This document shows, piece after piece, positions 45,528 through 54,263 of a stretch of DNA of 64,000 nt (the first letter of the stretch is position 1; the number at the start of each line of letters is the position of its first letter). The DNA comes from Candidatus Epulonipiscium fishelsonii. Its GTDB lineage: Bacteria > Bacillota > Clostridia > Lachnospirales > Cellulosilyticaceae. A program made the position numbers and the translations under genes. Under the pieces are notes generated by a model. That model was given only the letters and a program-made list of their open reading frames with translations. It was not told the DNA's origin and made no database searches. Where the stretch lies: NCBI GenBank assembly GCA_001983455.1, contig LJDB01000045.1, positions 18,723-82,722 on the forward strand. The letters are read 5' to 3'.

Positions 45528-45676
45528 TTTTTAGTATTCTATTGGCGTTTAGTATTTTATTATCTTTTAATATTTTATTGCTTTTTTTTGTATTTTATTA
45601 CTCTTTTGTTATTTTATTATCTTCTAGTATTTTATTACTTGTTTGGTATTTTATTACTCGTTTGGTATTTTGTTAT
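45528..45676. repeat. Degenerate tandem repeats upstream of flagellin 2
   Basis: About eight units of the form TTTAGTATTTTATTAT (plus strand) recur every 17-20 bases. They lie 46-195 bases upstream of the flagellin 2 start. The region 45677-45762 is AT-rich and holds no feature that I can identify. Confidence 0.7.
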
Positions 45677-45762
45677 AATAAATATATCGTTATATTTTTT
45701 TAAGTACTTTAGTTTTTTTTAAAATTTTTTTAAATAATAATTATTTTATTCTTGAGAATTAA

Positions 45763-46404
45763 TTATTCAATTGCCTTTGGCAAGTTCCATTTATATTTTG
45801 TTGCCAACATCCTAATGGCAAATACAATAGAAATACTTATTATTGATATAACATCACTTTCTATAGACGATAGTTCTGTTAAGTACCAATAACATGCTCC
45901 GCCAAAAAGACATGCAACGGCATATACCTGTTTTTCTAAGACAAATGGAATTTCTTTCAACATTAAGTCTCTAATCATTCCTCCCCCAATTGCTGTCACC
46001 ACTCCAAGAAACAAACAGAAGAATAAATTTTCACCCTGTTCAGCCTGTTGCCCCACCTGTACACCAACTACTGTAAAAATCCCTAGTCCAATAGCATCAA
46101 AAATATTATTAATTGTAGATATTTGTATTTCATATTGGCGATATTTTTCCTGATTGCTTCTTGCACATAAAAACAAAATAAAAGCAGTAGCCAATGCTAT
46201 TAAAACATAAATTTGATTTATAAAAGCAGTAGGCGGGGTCTTTCCTACTATTAAATCTCTAATAATTCCTCCACCAACAGCTGTGACTGCCGCAAGCAAT
46301 AATACCCCAAAAAAATCTGTTTTCTTATGTATAGCTATCATCCCACCTGATAATGCAAATGAAATTGTACCAATTAATTCTAACATTAGTAAAAAATTAT
46401 CCAT
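45763..46404 (-). CDS. Trimeric intracellular cation (TRIC/UPF0126) channel family protein
   Basis: The 213-residue membrane protein is built from two homologous halves of three helices, each with a glycine-rich kink: AVGGGIIRDLIVG (about 41-53) and AIGGGMIRDLMLK (about 137-149). This is the YicG/UPF0126 family, whose prokaryotic members form trimeric cation channels. A seventh helix is near the C-terminus. AGGGAGG precedes the ATG. It is transcribed toward the flagellin genes but separated from them by the repeat array. Confidence 0.9.
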   Translation of the reverse strand: MDNFLLMLELIGTISFALSGGMIAIHKKTDFFGVLLLAAVTAVGGGIIRDLIVGKTPPTAFINQIYVLIALATAFILFLCARSNQEKYRQYEIQISTINNIFDAIGLGIFTVVGVQVGQQAEQGENLFFCLFLGVVTAIGGGMIRDLMLKEIPFVLEKQVYAVACLFGGACYWYLTELSSIESDVISIISISIVFAIRMLATKYKWNLPKAIE

Positions 46405-46481
46405 TTAAAATATCCTCCCTTAAATAATATTACCTTGAAATTTGGCGTATATAAGTTCTTGTAAATTGAAAAGTAAGTATT

Positions 46482-48353
46482 CTACAAAAATTTAATAGAA
46501 TAATAGTATTCTCCTGCTACCCAAATAACCTTTCCGTCACTTGCAATAGGTTGCACATACATAGAAAGCTTTCCTTCTTCAAATGTATTTATATCACTTA
46601 ATTTATTTCCATTTTCATCAATAATAACATATTTTAAGCTTTGACTTGACTCTCCAGAACCATACGCATTAATAAATTCCATCCATAAAACCATAAATTT
46701 GTTTTTACCTAATGAAATAAGTTTTGGAACACTACCCATTGAGTTTGTTCCAACATAATCTGTTAAAACAATTTCTTTTGTGGTTTCTCTATATTTATCA
46801 GTTATTAATACAACTATATTACGCTCTTGCTTTTCTAATCCTTCAATTACAAAATCACTAAATCCAGTTGCCAAATTATAATCAATTCTGTTTATAGCTG
46901 TTAAATATTTATTGTCTGCAATTTCAAAACCTCCAACGATAAGTCCACTCTGATCTGCTCCTTCTGCTCCAGCGATTTTAAATGCAACAATTGGTTTGTC
47001 TTCACCATATTTAGTAATAGCTACTGCTCTTGGCTGTGCATTTCCATGATGAAGCAATATAGGTTGAGTTCCATCATACTCAACAAATTGGTTAAATGAA
47101 GGATTTGCATAGTCTTCTTGAAACTCTTTCAAATATGAGTTTTCATGTTCCATCATATCTATATCAATAAGAATAGTTAATTGAACTTTCGGATTTTGTA
47201 TATATTTGTCATCAATAATAGTTCTAGTAGTATGTATAATTAACTTATCTTTATTTAAGCTCATAGCTACATTTCCAGCATCAAAAGGTTTGGTTGTAGA
47301 TATTTCATTTACTTTAATGGAGGTTGTTCCTTTTAACATAAAATTTTTGTCATACTTTTCTATTTTAATTACTTCTTTGTCTTCATATCCTTCTTCCGCA
47401 ATATTTATATTTTTGCCTGATATTACAAAATAATTATTTTCTGTTGCCAAAAATCCACCATATATTGGTAATGGTGTACTTAGAAATATTGTGTCTACTT
47501 TTTTAAATGTCGTTATATCAAATCTATGAATAGTAATTATACTATCATTACTATCAACTATATGTAATATATTATTTTCTTTAAATATAGTTCGTTTTGA
47601 ATTATATCCCCATCGTGACATACTTTGGGCTTTCGTAGTAATAATGTCCTTATAATAGTCTGATAGTTTAATTTTTTCATGCCCTTTCTCTGTTGCAATA
47701 TTTTTATTTAATTTATCTATATTAGTATAAATCTCACCATTTTCCTTTATAGCTCTGTCAATAAGTACTGTAACTTCCGCTCTTGTCATTGGATGTGTTG
47801 GCCTAAACTTTCCATCTGGATTACTCACAATAAATCCTTTTGTAAATAAAATATCAATTGCATCTTTTGCCCATACAGAGATTTGATTGCTATCTGTAAA
47901 CTGTGTAGATGAATTAATTTTTTTTATGTATTCTTTTTTCATATCAAAAGCTTGAACAATTGCATAAGCCACTTCTTCTCTTGTTATTGGCTGATTTGGC
48001 TTAAATTCACTACCATAATCATTCATAAGCTTAAAATACATAACAGCTTCAATTGTATCAGTGTACCATTTATTATTTTCAATATCAGTATATTCTTTTC
48101 CTTCTATACTAAGATTAAGAGGTATTTTAAATATTTTTTTTAAGCAAGCTGCAAATTCAGCTCTTGTGATTTTTTCATTGGGTCTAAATGTACCATCTGA
48201 ATAGCCCACTAAAATATTACTTGATGTTAATGATTCAATATTATCTCTTGCCCAATGTTGTGCTATATCATTGAAGATAATTTTATCATTTGCATAAATT
48301 GGTGTAGTTAATACTATTAAACTTAAAAATGTAGCAATATTTTTTTTACTCAT
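46482..48353 (-). CDS. SLH-anchored surface protein, paralogue of the protein at 4315
   Basis: The protein has 623 residues. A signal peptide (1-21) is followed by three SLH domains (about 25-75, 85-135 and 145-195) with FNDIAQHWARDNIESL, FRPNEKITRAEFAACLKK and FRPTHPMTRAEVTVLIDRA. The remaining 430 residues form the unknown beta-rich domain shared with the 552-residue protein at 4315. The SLH part should bind the secondary wall polymer, so this copy is wall-anchored while the other carries a Pro-rich linker. AAGGAG precedes the ATG. The role is unknown. Confidence 0.85.
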   Translation of the reverse strand: MSKKNIATFLSLIVLTTPIYANDKIIFNDIAQHWARDNIESLTSSNILVGYSDGTFRPNEKITRAEFAACLKKIFKIPLNLSIEGKEYTDIENNKWYTDTIEAVMYFKLMNDYGSEFKPNQPITREEVAYAIVQAFDMKKEYIKKINSSTQFTDSNQISVWAKDAIDILFTKGFIVSNPDGKFRPTHPMTRAEVTVLIDRAIKENGEIYTNIDKLNKNIATEKGHEKIKLSDYYKDIITTKAQSMSRWGYNSKRTIFKENNILHIVDSNDSIITIHRFDITTFKKVDTIFLSTPLPIYGGFLATENNYFVISGKNINIAEEGYEDKEVIKIEKYDKNFMLKGTTSIKVNEISTTKPFDAGNVAMSLNKDKLIIHTTRTIIDDKYIQNPKVQLTILIDIDMMEHENSYLKEFQEDYANPSFNQFVEYDGTQPILLHHGNAQPRAVAITKYGEDKPIVAFKIAGAEGADQSGLIVGGFEIADNKYLTAINRIDYNLATGFSDFVIEGLEKQERNIVVLITDKYRETTKEIVLTDYVGTNSMGSVPKLISLGKNKFMVLWMEFINAYGSGESSQSLKYVIIDENGNKLSDINTFEEGKLSMYVQPIASDGKVIWVAGEYYYSIKFL

Positions 48354-48809
48354 ACGTACAGTCTCCTTATTTATGTATTTTATTGTAATGCATAATGAAA
48401 TACTATGCTTGACATAAATTAAAAGAATAATTTCTTTGCATAGGTCAATCTATGTGTTAACTTTAATATTTAAATAATACAGGTAAATAGTTTTAAATTC
48501 TGTTTACTTTATGTAATATATAGTACTTCATCTTAATAATATTGTATTAGTTTATTTGTGCAACATAATACGTTCATTTATTTTTCTATAAAATTATACT
48601 ACACATTATGTTTTTTGACAATATATTTTTAATTAAGCACTTCCTAATATTACTAGCAATATAATAAGTATATAATAAATGGAGCTGTTAAGTTAAAATA
48701 ACGGATAAACAATTGAAACAAGTTTTACGAGATATGGAATCACAGACCTACCCATGAAACTAAGTACACTTTATAGAAATTAATTTAATAATTAGAAAGG
48801 AATAAATAT
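48354..48809. other. Long AT-rich intergenic region
   Basis: About 456 bases separate the divergent SLH and C26 hydrolase genes. A TTGACA box lies at 48617-48622, but no well-spaced -10 box could be matched. Nothing coding was seen. Confidence 0.4.
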
Positions 48810-49538
48810 ATGAAAAAAACTACAATTGGAATTCCAGTAAATAGCACTATGGTTTTATCTAATAATTCTACTAAACAAACTTATATTCTAAATGAGGAAT
48901 ATTGTAAAATTTTATTTCAACTGGGGGCTATTCCTATATTACTACCTCCTACAAACAAAAAATCAGAAATTTGTTCTCAAGTGAATTTATGTGATGGAAT
49001 TTTACTTGGCGGAGGAGATGACATTTATCCATTGATATATGAGGAAGAACCACAGAAGAAACTTGGAAATTACAATGAAGAATTAGATAATTATCATGTT
49101 TTTTTAGGAAAGCAAAATATTGCTTTCAATAAACCTCTTTTAGGTATTTGTAAAGGGATGCAAATTTTAAACGTTATTTATAATGGCACTATTTATCAAG
49201 ATCTTCAGTATTTCCCCAATGAAACAAATATGCATATGCAATCTGGCCATCGAAATGATATGTGTCACACCGTATATTCAAAGAAAAATACTAAAATAAA
49301 TGAGTTATTAGGTGATAAGTTTACAACCAATAGTTTTCATCATCAAGTTGTAAAAAAAGTAGGGGATCAATTAATAATTAGTGCTCATACAAAAGATAAT
49401 GTAATTGAAGCAATAGAAAATCCAAATTTACCGTTTTGTCTTGGTGTACAATGGCATCCTGAAATTATGGCTATGAATTCCAAAAGTATGAACCCATTGT
49501 TTAATGCTTTTATTAGTGCTTGTAGCCAGGCTAACTAG
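48810..49538 (+). CDS. Class I glutamine amidotransferase-like (peptidase C26) hydrolase
   Basis: The protein has 242 residues of the gamma-glutamyl-GABA hydrolase type (PuuD-like). The catalytic Cys is in LLGICKGMQILN (about residue 114) and the His-Glu pair in GVQWHPE (about 218-220). DGILLGGGDDIYP is also typical. It probably hydrolyses a gamma-glutamyl amide in the cytoplasm; the substrate is unknown, and the nearby genes do not help. AAAGGAA precedes the ATG. Confidence 0.85.
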   Translation: MKKTTIGIPVNSTMVLSNNSTKQTYILNEEYCKILFQLGAIPILLPPTNKKSEICSQVNLCDGILLGGGDDIYPLIYEEEPQKKLGNYNEELDNYHVFLGKQNIAFNKPLLGICKGMQILNVIYNGTIYQDLQYFPNETNMHMQSGHRNDMCHTVYSKKNTKINELLGDKFTTNSFHHQVVKKVGDQLIISAHTKDNVIEAIENPNLPFCLGVQWHPEIMAMNSKSMNPLFNAFISACSQAN

Positions 49539-49546
49539 CAAGAAAT

Positions 49547-49580
49547 ATAGTGTTCTCATTATTTTTAGTGGGAGCACTAT
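49547..49580 (+). terminator. Hairpin behind the C26 hydrolase gene
   Basis: ATAGTGTTCTC (49547-49557) pairs with GGGAGCACTAT (49570-49580), allowing two G-T pairs. Confidence 0.6.
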
Positions 49581-49675
49581 AAAAAAATAGTTAAATTTTG
49601 GTAAAATACTAATAAGGACATTATAACCAGTCGATACAATTTTATATAAGTCAAAATATAAAAGGAGTCTAAAAT

Positions 49676-51034
49676 ATGAAAATTAATAACAATACACCAG
49701 CTTTACAAGGATTAAATGCTTTACACCAAAATACAGGGGCATTAAATAAATCTCTTGAAAAATTATCTTCTGGTCTACGAATTAATAAAGCAGCAGATGA
49801 TGTTGCTGGAATGGCTATCTCTCAAAAAATGAGGACACAAGTACAAGGTCTTAAACAAGCTAACAACAACGCAATGGACGGAATTTCCATGATACAAACT
49901 GCAGAAGGCTCTCTCAACGAGGTACATGACATGCTTCAACGCATGAGAGAGCTTTCAATTCAAGCAGCAAATGGTACATATGGAACAAGCGACCGTGAGC
50001 AAATTCAAAAAGAAATTGATCATCTTCTTTCAGAAATAAATATAACATCTGGCAACACAGAATTTAATACTATGCCTTTACTTAATGGAGGTGATCCAAT
50101 TGCAAATAGTGGGTTTGAAATGGTGCTACATGGTGCAATATCAGACGTAAATGAAGACGGAATTATAGATAATAATGAAGGGTTTGTAGACTTTGAAACC
50201 GAAGACTTGGATGCAGATACTGTTACGGGAGATCCTAATGGCACAGGTATATATGACGATGCGAGACTTGCTACAGTAACAGAAAAAGCTGTTTATAAAA
50301 TGACGGAGCTACCAGTTCCAAAAGTCGGTGCTGGGTTTACTATAGATGGTGTTGCATTCGAATACTATGATATAAATCAAGGTCCTTATACAGGAAATGC
50401 TGTTCCAATAGAAATGAATGATAATCTTGAGGAAATTTTAACCGAATATGATGCTTCTCCTGGATTTGACAATTTTACATATGATAAGCCAGACCTTTTT
50501 GTAGCAAAAGAAAAAGGTAGTGCTGGTAACTATATGATAGCTCACGATGGTGGTACACCACCAGTAAACATAGACATTCAAATTGGAGCAAATGCAAACC
50601 AATTGTTGGAAGTAAAATTGGGCTCAATGTCTTCACAGGAATTAGGTCTTACCGCACCTCCAGGAACTCCTGGATATGGAGTTACTGCTAATATTGAAGA
50701 AGGTATTGGTATTGAAATGACTAGAGCAGGACTAAATCTTACAGAAGATGATGATATACATTATGCTATTGCAGCTATTGACAAAGCTATTAACAAAGTT
50801 TCTGCTACTCGTTCTTCTATGGGAGCATATCAAAATCGACTTGAACATACTGTAGAAAACCTAGGTGTATCTGAAGAAAATATGACAATGTCACTTTCTC
50901 AAATTCAAGATACAGATATGGCAGCTGAAATGGCTGAATATACTCGTACTAATGTTTTAACTCAAAGTGCAACTGCTATGCTTGCTAAAGCTAACGAGTT
51001 ACCTAATACTGTTTTACAATTAATTCAAGGATAA
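49676..51034 (+). CDS. Flagellin 3 (long type, with inserted central domain)
   Basis: The protein has 452 residues. Conserved ends are present (NNTPALQGLNALHQN; KLSSGLRINKAADDVAGMAI; ending ANELPNTVLQLIQG). Between about 145 and 360 there is an insert that begins with an EF-hand/dockerin-like loop, DVNEDGIIDNNEG, and continues with acidic, Gly/Asp-rich sequence, so the filament subunit may bind Ca and display an outer domain. It differs from the short flagellins in both termini, so it is a separate lineage. AAAGGAG precedes the ATG; the GATA-AGGA-TATC leader hairpin is absent. The gene is monocistronic, with a terminator following. Confidence 0.93.
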   Translation: MKINNNTPALQGLNALHQNTGALNKSLEKLSSGLRINKAADDVAGMAISQKMRTQVQGLKQANNNAMDGISMIQTAEGSLNEVHDMLQRMRELSIQAANGTYGTSDREQIQKEIDHLLSEINITSGNTEFNTMPLLNGGDPIANSGFEMVLHGAISDVNEDGIIDNNEGFVDFETEDLDADTVTGDPNGTGIYDDARLATVTEKAVYKMTELPVPKVGAGFTIDGVAFEYYDINQGPYTGNAVPIEMNDNLEEILTEYDASPGFDNFTYDKPDLFVAKEKGSAGNYMIAHDGGTPPVNIDIQIGANANQLLEVKLGSMSSQELGLTAPPGTPGYGVTANIEEGIGIEMTRAGLNLTEDDDIHYAIAAIDKAINKVSATRSSMGAYQNRLEHTVENLGVSEENMTMSLSQIQDTDMAAEMAEYTRTNVLTQSATAMLAKANELPNTVLQLIQG

Positions 51035-51074
51035 TATTATACATAGTAATATGTATGGAGCACTAGTTATATTA

Positions 51075-51103
51075 GAGAACAGTTAATAATACTGTTCTCA
51101 TTT
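51075..51103. terminator. Terminator of flagellin 3
   Basis: GAGAACAGT (51075-51083) pairs with ACTGTTCTC (51091-51099), then ATTTTC; probably also used by the convergent HD gene. Confidence 0.75.
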
Positions 51104-51115
51104 TCATTCCCTTTT

Positions 51116-51682
51116 CTATAATCCTAGTTTATCGCTAATTCCAGTCATTGCCTCTAATGATAGCTTAGCAAACTCTGCAAAAGGAATTCCCAACTCTTCT
51201 ATACTCATCATTGCCTCACGGTTTGCTCCAGCAGCAAAAGCTTTCTCCTTCATTCGCTTTGTAATAGATTTAACTTTTACGCTACTTAATTTTTTGTCTG
51301 GATAAATCAGTGCAATTGCTGTTATAAATCCTGTAATTGGATCCACTGCATATAGTGCCTTATCTATAATACTTGTACGTGGTGTCCCGTTAACTTCTCC
51401 ATTATGAGATTTTATTGCCTGCCAAACATATTCATTACCCAAATCATTTTCTGCTACTATTTCAGCTGATCTTAACCCATGGTATTTCTTTTGTTCAGAT
51501 TTATTTTTATAGTCCAAAATATCAATGTCAATATCATGAAGAAGTCCTGCTAAAGCCCAATCGTCCTCTTTTGCAGGCTCCAATCTTTGTGCCAATGCTC
51601 TCATAACTGCTTCTACAGCATATGAATGTTTAATTAAATTTTCTGTTTGTAAACACTTTTCTAATAAATCTTTTGCTTTCAT
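51116..51682 (-). CDS. HD-domain metal-dependent phosphohydrolase
   Basis: The protein has 188 residues. HD signature residues are visible: H in KHSYAVEAVMRAL, LAGLLHDIDIDILDY (the HD pair), HG near residue 68 and D in KALYAVDPITG. Proteins of this short type are common in clostridia; nucleotide hydrolysis is likely, and the substrate is unknown. It starts 32 bases downstream of the 410-residue gene A and may be the last gene of the efflux-linked operon. AGGGAG precedes the ATG. Confidence 0.82.
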   Translation of the reverse strand: MKAKDLLEKCLQTENLIKHSYAVEAVMRALAQRLEPAKEDDWALAGLLHDIDIDILDYKNKSEQKKYHGLRSAEIVAENDLGNEYVWQAIKSHNGEVNGTPRTSIIDKALYAVDPITGFITAIALIYPDKKLSSVKVKSITKRMKEKAFAAGANREAMMSIEELGIPFAEFAKLSLEAMTGISDKLGL

Positions 51683-51714
51683 TTTAATTTCTCCCTATTT
51701 TCCCTAGTATTTTT

Positions 51715-52947
51715 TTATAGTTCATATTCTTTTAATTTTTCTTTTAGCCTATTAATTTCAGCTTTTGCTTTTGCTTCATTGGCTCTGGCTCTAGTTTCAT
51801 TAGCCAAAGCTTCTTGATTTTTTTGTTTTAATATTTCATTTTCTTGCTTCACTCGTTCTTTTTCTTTCTCTGCTTGTTCTTTTTCTTTCTCTACTCGTTC
51901 TTTCTCTTTCTCTGCTCGTTCTTTCTCTTTTTCTGCTTGTTCTTTTTCATGTTTTAACATTTCATTTTCATACATAACTTCCATCGAGCTCAAGCTTAAC
52001 ACTTCCCTTCTTTGTACTGTATTTTTAAAACCTTCTGCCAGTTTCTTCTTCTCTTTATCCTTTGACATCAGACACTTGCTCGGCTCTAGTAAAAATTCTA
52101 TAAATTTCTTAGTATATTTATATTTCTTACTTAACTCTTTATAATTTGTCATATACACACTTACTATTTGCATTTGGTCTAATGTTCTTTTAGTTTCTTT
52201 TTCTGTCAATTCTTTTGTAACAATTGGTAACCCTTTGTATTCACTAGGGGTAACTCTCTCTTTTTCACTAGCATATAACCATATACAACGTGCTTTTTTG
52301 TTTTCTATATTGTATATATGTGCTTTACCTTTTTCGCTGGATGTCGGTGTATATTCTCCAAATATTCTGCTTATATATACTATTTCACGGTCAATTTCAT
52401 TTTTATATCTTATATTTTGCATCTCTAAATTTATTTCCAGTATTATTTCTCCCATTTGTTGTGACTTGAATTCTAACAGTCTATCTAAAAATATACTTGT
52501 TGACATTTGATTTTTGCCACCGTATTCTATTTCTGCTATTTCTCCTATATATTCAAGATCACTTATATTTAACATTTCTTTTATTGCAGGTAACACTATA
52601 CTCATACATTCCGTTACAAAATCTTTAAACAGTCCATCCTCTGTTGGACTTACTCCAAATCCATCTCTAACACTTTGTAGCTTATCTATATGATATCTCT
52701 TATATTCTACAATATCCTTTATGTTTGCCTCATATTTAAAATACTTTGATGTATGCTTCTGTTCTACTAAATATGAAGCTTCTAATTGTTTACTACTATC
52801 AATACTTACCTTGTTTTCCCCTATGCTTCTTATATAATATTTACAACCTGCTCCTAGTACAATACATAAATTATCTTTTTTTCTATAAAATTTGTTTCCA
52901 TTTACAGCTATTACTTTCAGTTCATCTAATATGTTTTTGCTTTGCAT
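51715..52947 (-). CDS. Unknown 410-residue protein with coiled-coil tail, tandem copy A
   Basis: Residues 1-320 are almost the same as in copy B (53010-54242). The core contains LEINLEMQNIRY, which could be the E-x-Q strand of a PD-(D/E)XK nuclease fold, but this is weak. The C-terminal 90 residues form a charged coiled coil; here it is built of seven-residue units such as AEKEKER (coded by 21-bp repeats at 51851-51955). No signal peptide or membrane helix is present. The gene lies downstream of copy B and upstream of the HD gene on the same strand. The function is unknown. Confidence 0.7.
   Translation of the reverse strand: MQSKNILDELKVIAVNGNKFYRKKDNLCIVLGAGCKYYIRSIGENKVSIDSSKQLEASYLVEQKHTSKYFKYEANIKDIVEYKRYHIDKLQSVRDGFGVSPTEDGLFKDFVTECMSIVLPAIKEMLNISDLEYIGEIAEIEYGGKNQMSTSIFLDRLLEFKSQQMGEIILEINLEMQNIRYKNEIDREIVYISRIFGEYTPTSSEKGKAHIYNIENKKARCIWLYASEKERVTPSEYKGLPIVTKELTEKETKRTLDQMQIVSVYMTNYKELSKKYKYTKKFIEFLLEPSKCLMSKDKEKKKLAEGFKNTVQRREVLSLSSMEVMYENEMLKHEKEQAEKEKERAEKEKERVEKEKEQAEKEKERVKQENEILKQKNQEALANETRARANEAKAKAEINRLKEKLKEYEL
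51851..51955 (-). repeat. Five 21-bp repeats coding for the coiled coil of copy A
   Basis: Plus-strand units ACTCGTTCTTTTTCTTTCTC and close variants follow each other every 21 bases, giving heptads on the minus strand. They are absent from copy B. Confidence 0.85.
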
Positions 52948-52967
52948 ATTGTCTCCTGCTGTATACT

Positions 52968-52994
52968 TCTATTTTTTACTAATCCTCAAATAAT
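52968..52994 (-). pseudogene. Remnant of the RND pump gene 3' end between the tandem copies
   Basis: The bases upstream of copy A repeat those upstream of copy B: the last codons of the RND gene (TTATTTGA..TTAGTAAAAA on the minus strand) and the bases that follow. They mark the edge of a tandem duplication with a unit of about 1295 bases. Confidence 0.65.
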
Positions 52995-53009
52995 AAGATA
53001 TTATCATTT

Positions 53010-54242
53010 TTATAGTCCATATTCTTTTAATTTTTCTTTGAGCCTATTAAGTTCAGCTTTTGCTTTTGCCTCATTAGCTCTAGCTTTTGCTTCATTGGCT
53101 CTAGCTATGTCTGCTTCAGCTTTAGCTCTAGTTTCGCCAGCTTTAGCTCTAGTTTCGCCAGCTTTAGCTCTATCTGCTTCAGCTTTAGCTCTATCTGCTT
53201 CAGCTTTAGCTCTAGTTTCATTGACTAAAGCTTCTTGATTTTTCTGTTTTAATATTTCATTTTCATACATAACTTCCATCGAACTCAAACTTAACACTTC
53301 CCTTCTTTGTACTGTATTTTTAAAACCTTCTGCCAATTTCTTCTTTTCTTTGTCTTTTGACATCAGACACTTACTTGGCTCTAGTAAAAATTCTATAAAC
53401 TTTTTAGTATATTTATGTTTCTTACTTAGTTCCTTATGATTCATCATATATACACTTACTATTTGTAATTGATCTAATGTTCTCTTAGTTTCTTTTTCTG
53501 TCAATTCTTTTGTAACAATTGGTAATCCTTTGTATTCACTAGGGGCAACTGTCTCTTTTTCACTAGAATATAACCATATACAACGTGCTTTTTTATTTTC
53601 TATGTTGTATATGTGTGTTTTACCTTGCTCACTGGATGTCGGTGTATATTCTCCAAATATTCTACTTATATACACTATTTCACGGTCGATTTCATTTTGA
53701 TATCTTATATTTTGCATCTCTAAATTTATTTCCAGTATTATTTCGCCCATTTGTTGTGACTTGAATTCCAACAGTCTATCTAAAAATATGCTTTTGGACA
53801 TTTGATTTTTGCCACCGTATTCTACTTCTGCTATTTCTCCTATATATTCAAGATCACTTATATTTAATATTTCTTTTATTGCAGGCAATACTATATTCAT
53901 ACATTCCGTTACAAAATCTTTAAACAGCCCATCCTCTGTTGGACTTACTCCAAATCCATCTCTAACACTTTGTAGCTTATCTATATGATATCTCTTATCT
54001 TCTATAATATCCTTTATATTTGCTTCATATTTAAAATATTTTGATGTATGCTTCTGTTCTACTAAATATGAAGCTTCTAACTGTTTGCTACTATCAATAC
54101 TTACTTTGTTTTCCCCTATGCTTCTTATATAATATTTACAGCCCGCTCCCATTACAATACATAAATTATCTTTTTTTCTATAAAATTTGTTTCCATTTAC
54201 AGCTATCACTTTTAGTTCATCTAATATGTTTTTACTTTGCAT
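53010..54242 (-). CDS. Unknown 410-residue protein with coiled-coil tail, tandem copy B
   Basis: It has the same length as copy A and is highly similar over residues 1-330, but the tail is different: Ala-rich heptads such as AKAEADR and AKAGETR (coded by 21-bp repeats near 53086-53226) replace the AEKEKER units. Both tails end with the shared RLKEKLKEY. The ATG lies 21 bases after the RND pump stop codon with AGGAG in between, so copy B is in the efflux operon. Copy B is probably the parental gene, since it borders the complete RND gene. The function is unknown; a DNA-modifying or scaffold role is only a guess. Confidence 0.7.
   Translation of the reverse strand: MQSKNILDELKVIAVNGNKFYRKKDNLCIVMGAGCKYYIRSIGENKVSIDSSKQLEASYLVEQKHTSKYFKYEANIKDIIEDKRYHIDKLQSVRDGFGVSPTEDGLFKDFVTECMNIVLPAIKEILNISDLEYIGEIAEVEYGGKNQMSKSIFLDRLLEFKSQQMGEIILEINLEMQNIRYQNEIDREIVYISRIFGEYTPTSSEQGKTHIYNIENKKARCIWLYSSEKETVAPSEYKGLPIVTKELTEKETKRTLDQLQIVSVYMMNHKELSKKHKYTKKFIEFLLEPSKCLMSKDKEKKKLAEGFKNTVQRREVLSLSSMEVMYENEILKQKNQEALVNETRAKAEADRAKAEADRAKAGETRAKAGETRAKAEADIARANEAKARANEAKAKAELNRLKEKLKEYGL
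53086..53226 (-). repeat. 21-bp repeats coding for the coiled coil of copy B
   Basis: Plus-strand units such as TCTGCTTCAGCTTTAGCTCT recur every 21 bases, with GTTTCGCCAGCTTTAGCTCT variants. They encode Ala-rich heptads on the minus strand. Confidence 0.85.
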
Positions 54243-54263
54243 ATTTTCTCCTAGTGTATACTT

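Noticed and set aside
45528..45676. Possible CRISPR array
   Set aside because: The units are 17-20 bases, degenerate and head-to-tail with no unique spacers, and no cas gene is in the window.
52942..53238. Plus-strand Ala/Leu/Ser-rich frame with ALALV repeats
   Set aside because: It is antisense to the Ala-rich coiled-coil repeats of copy B and has no ribosome site.
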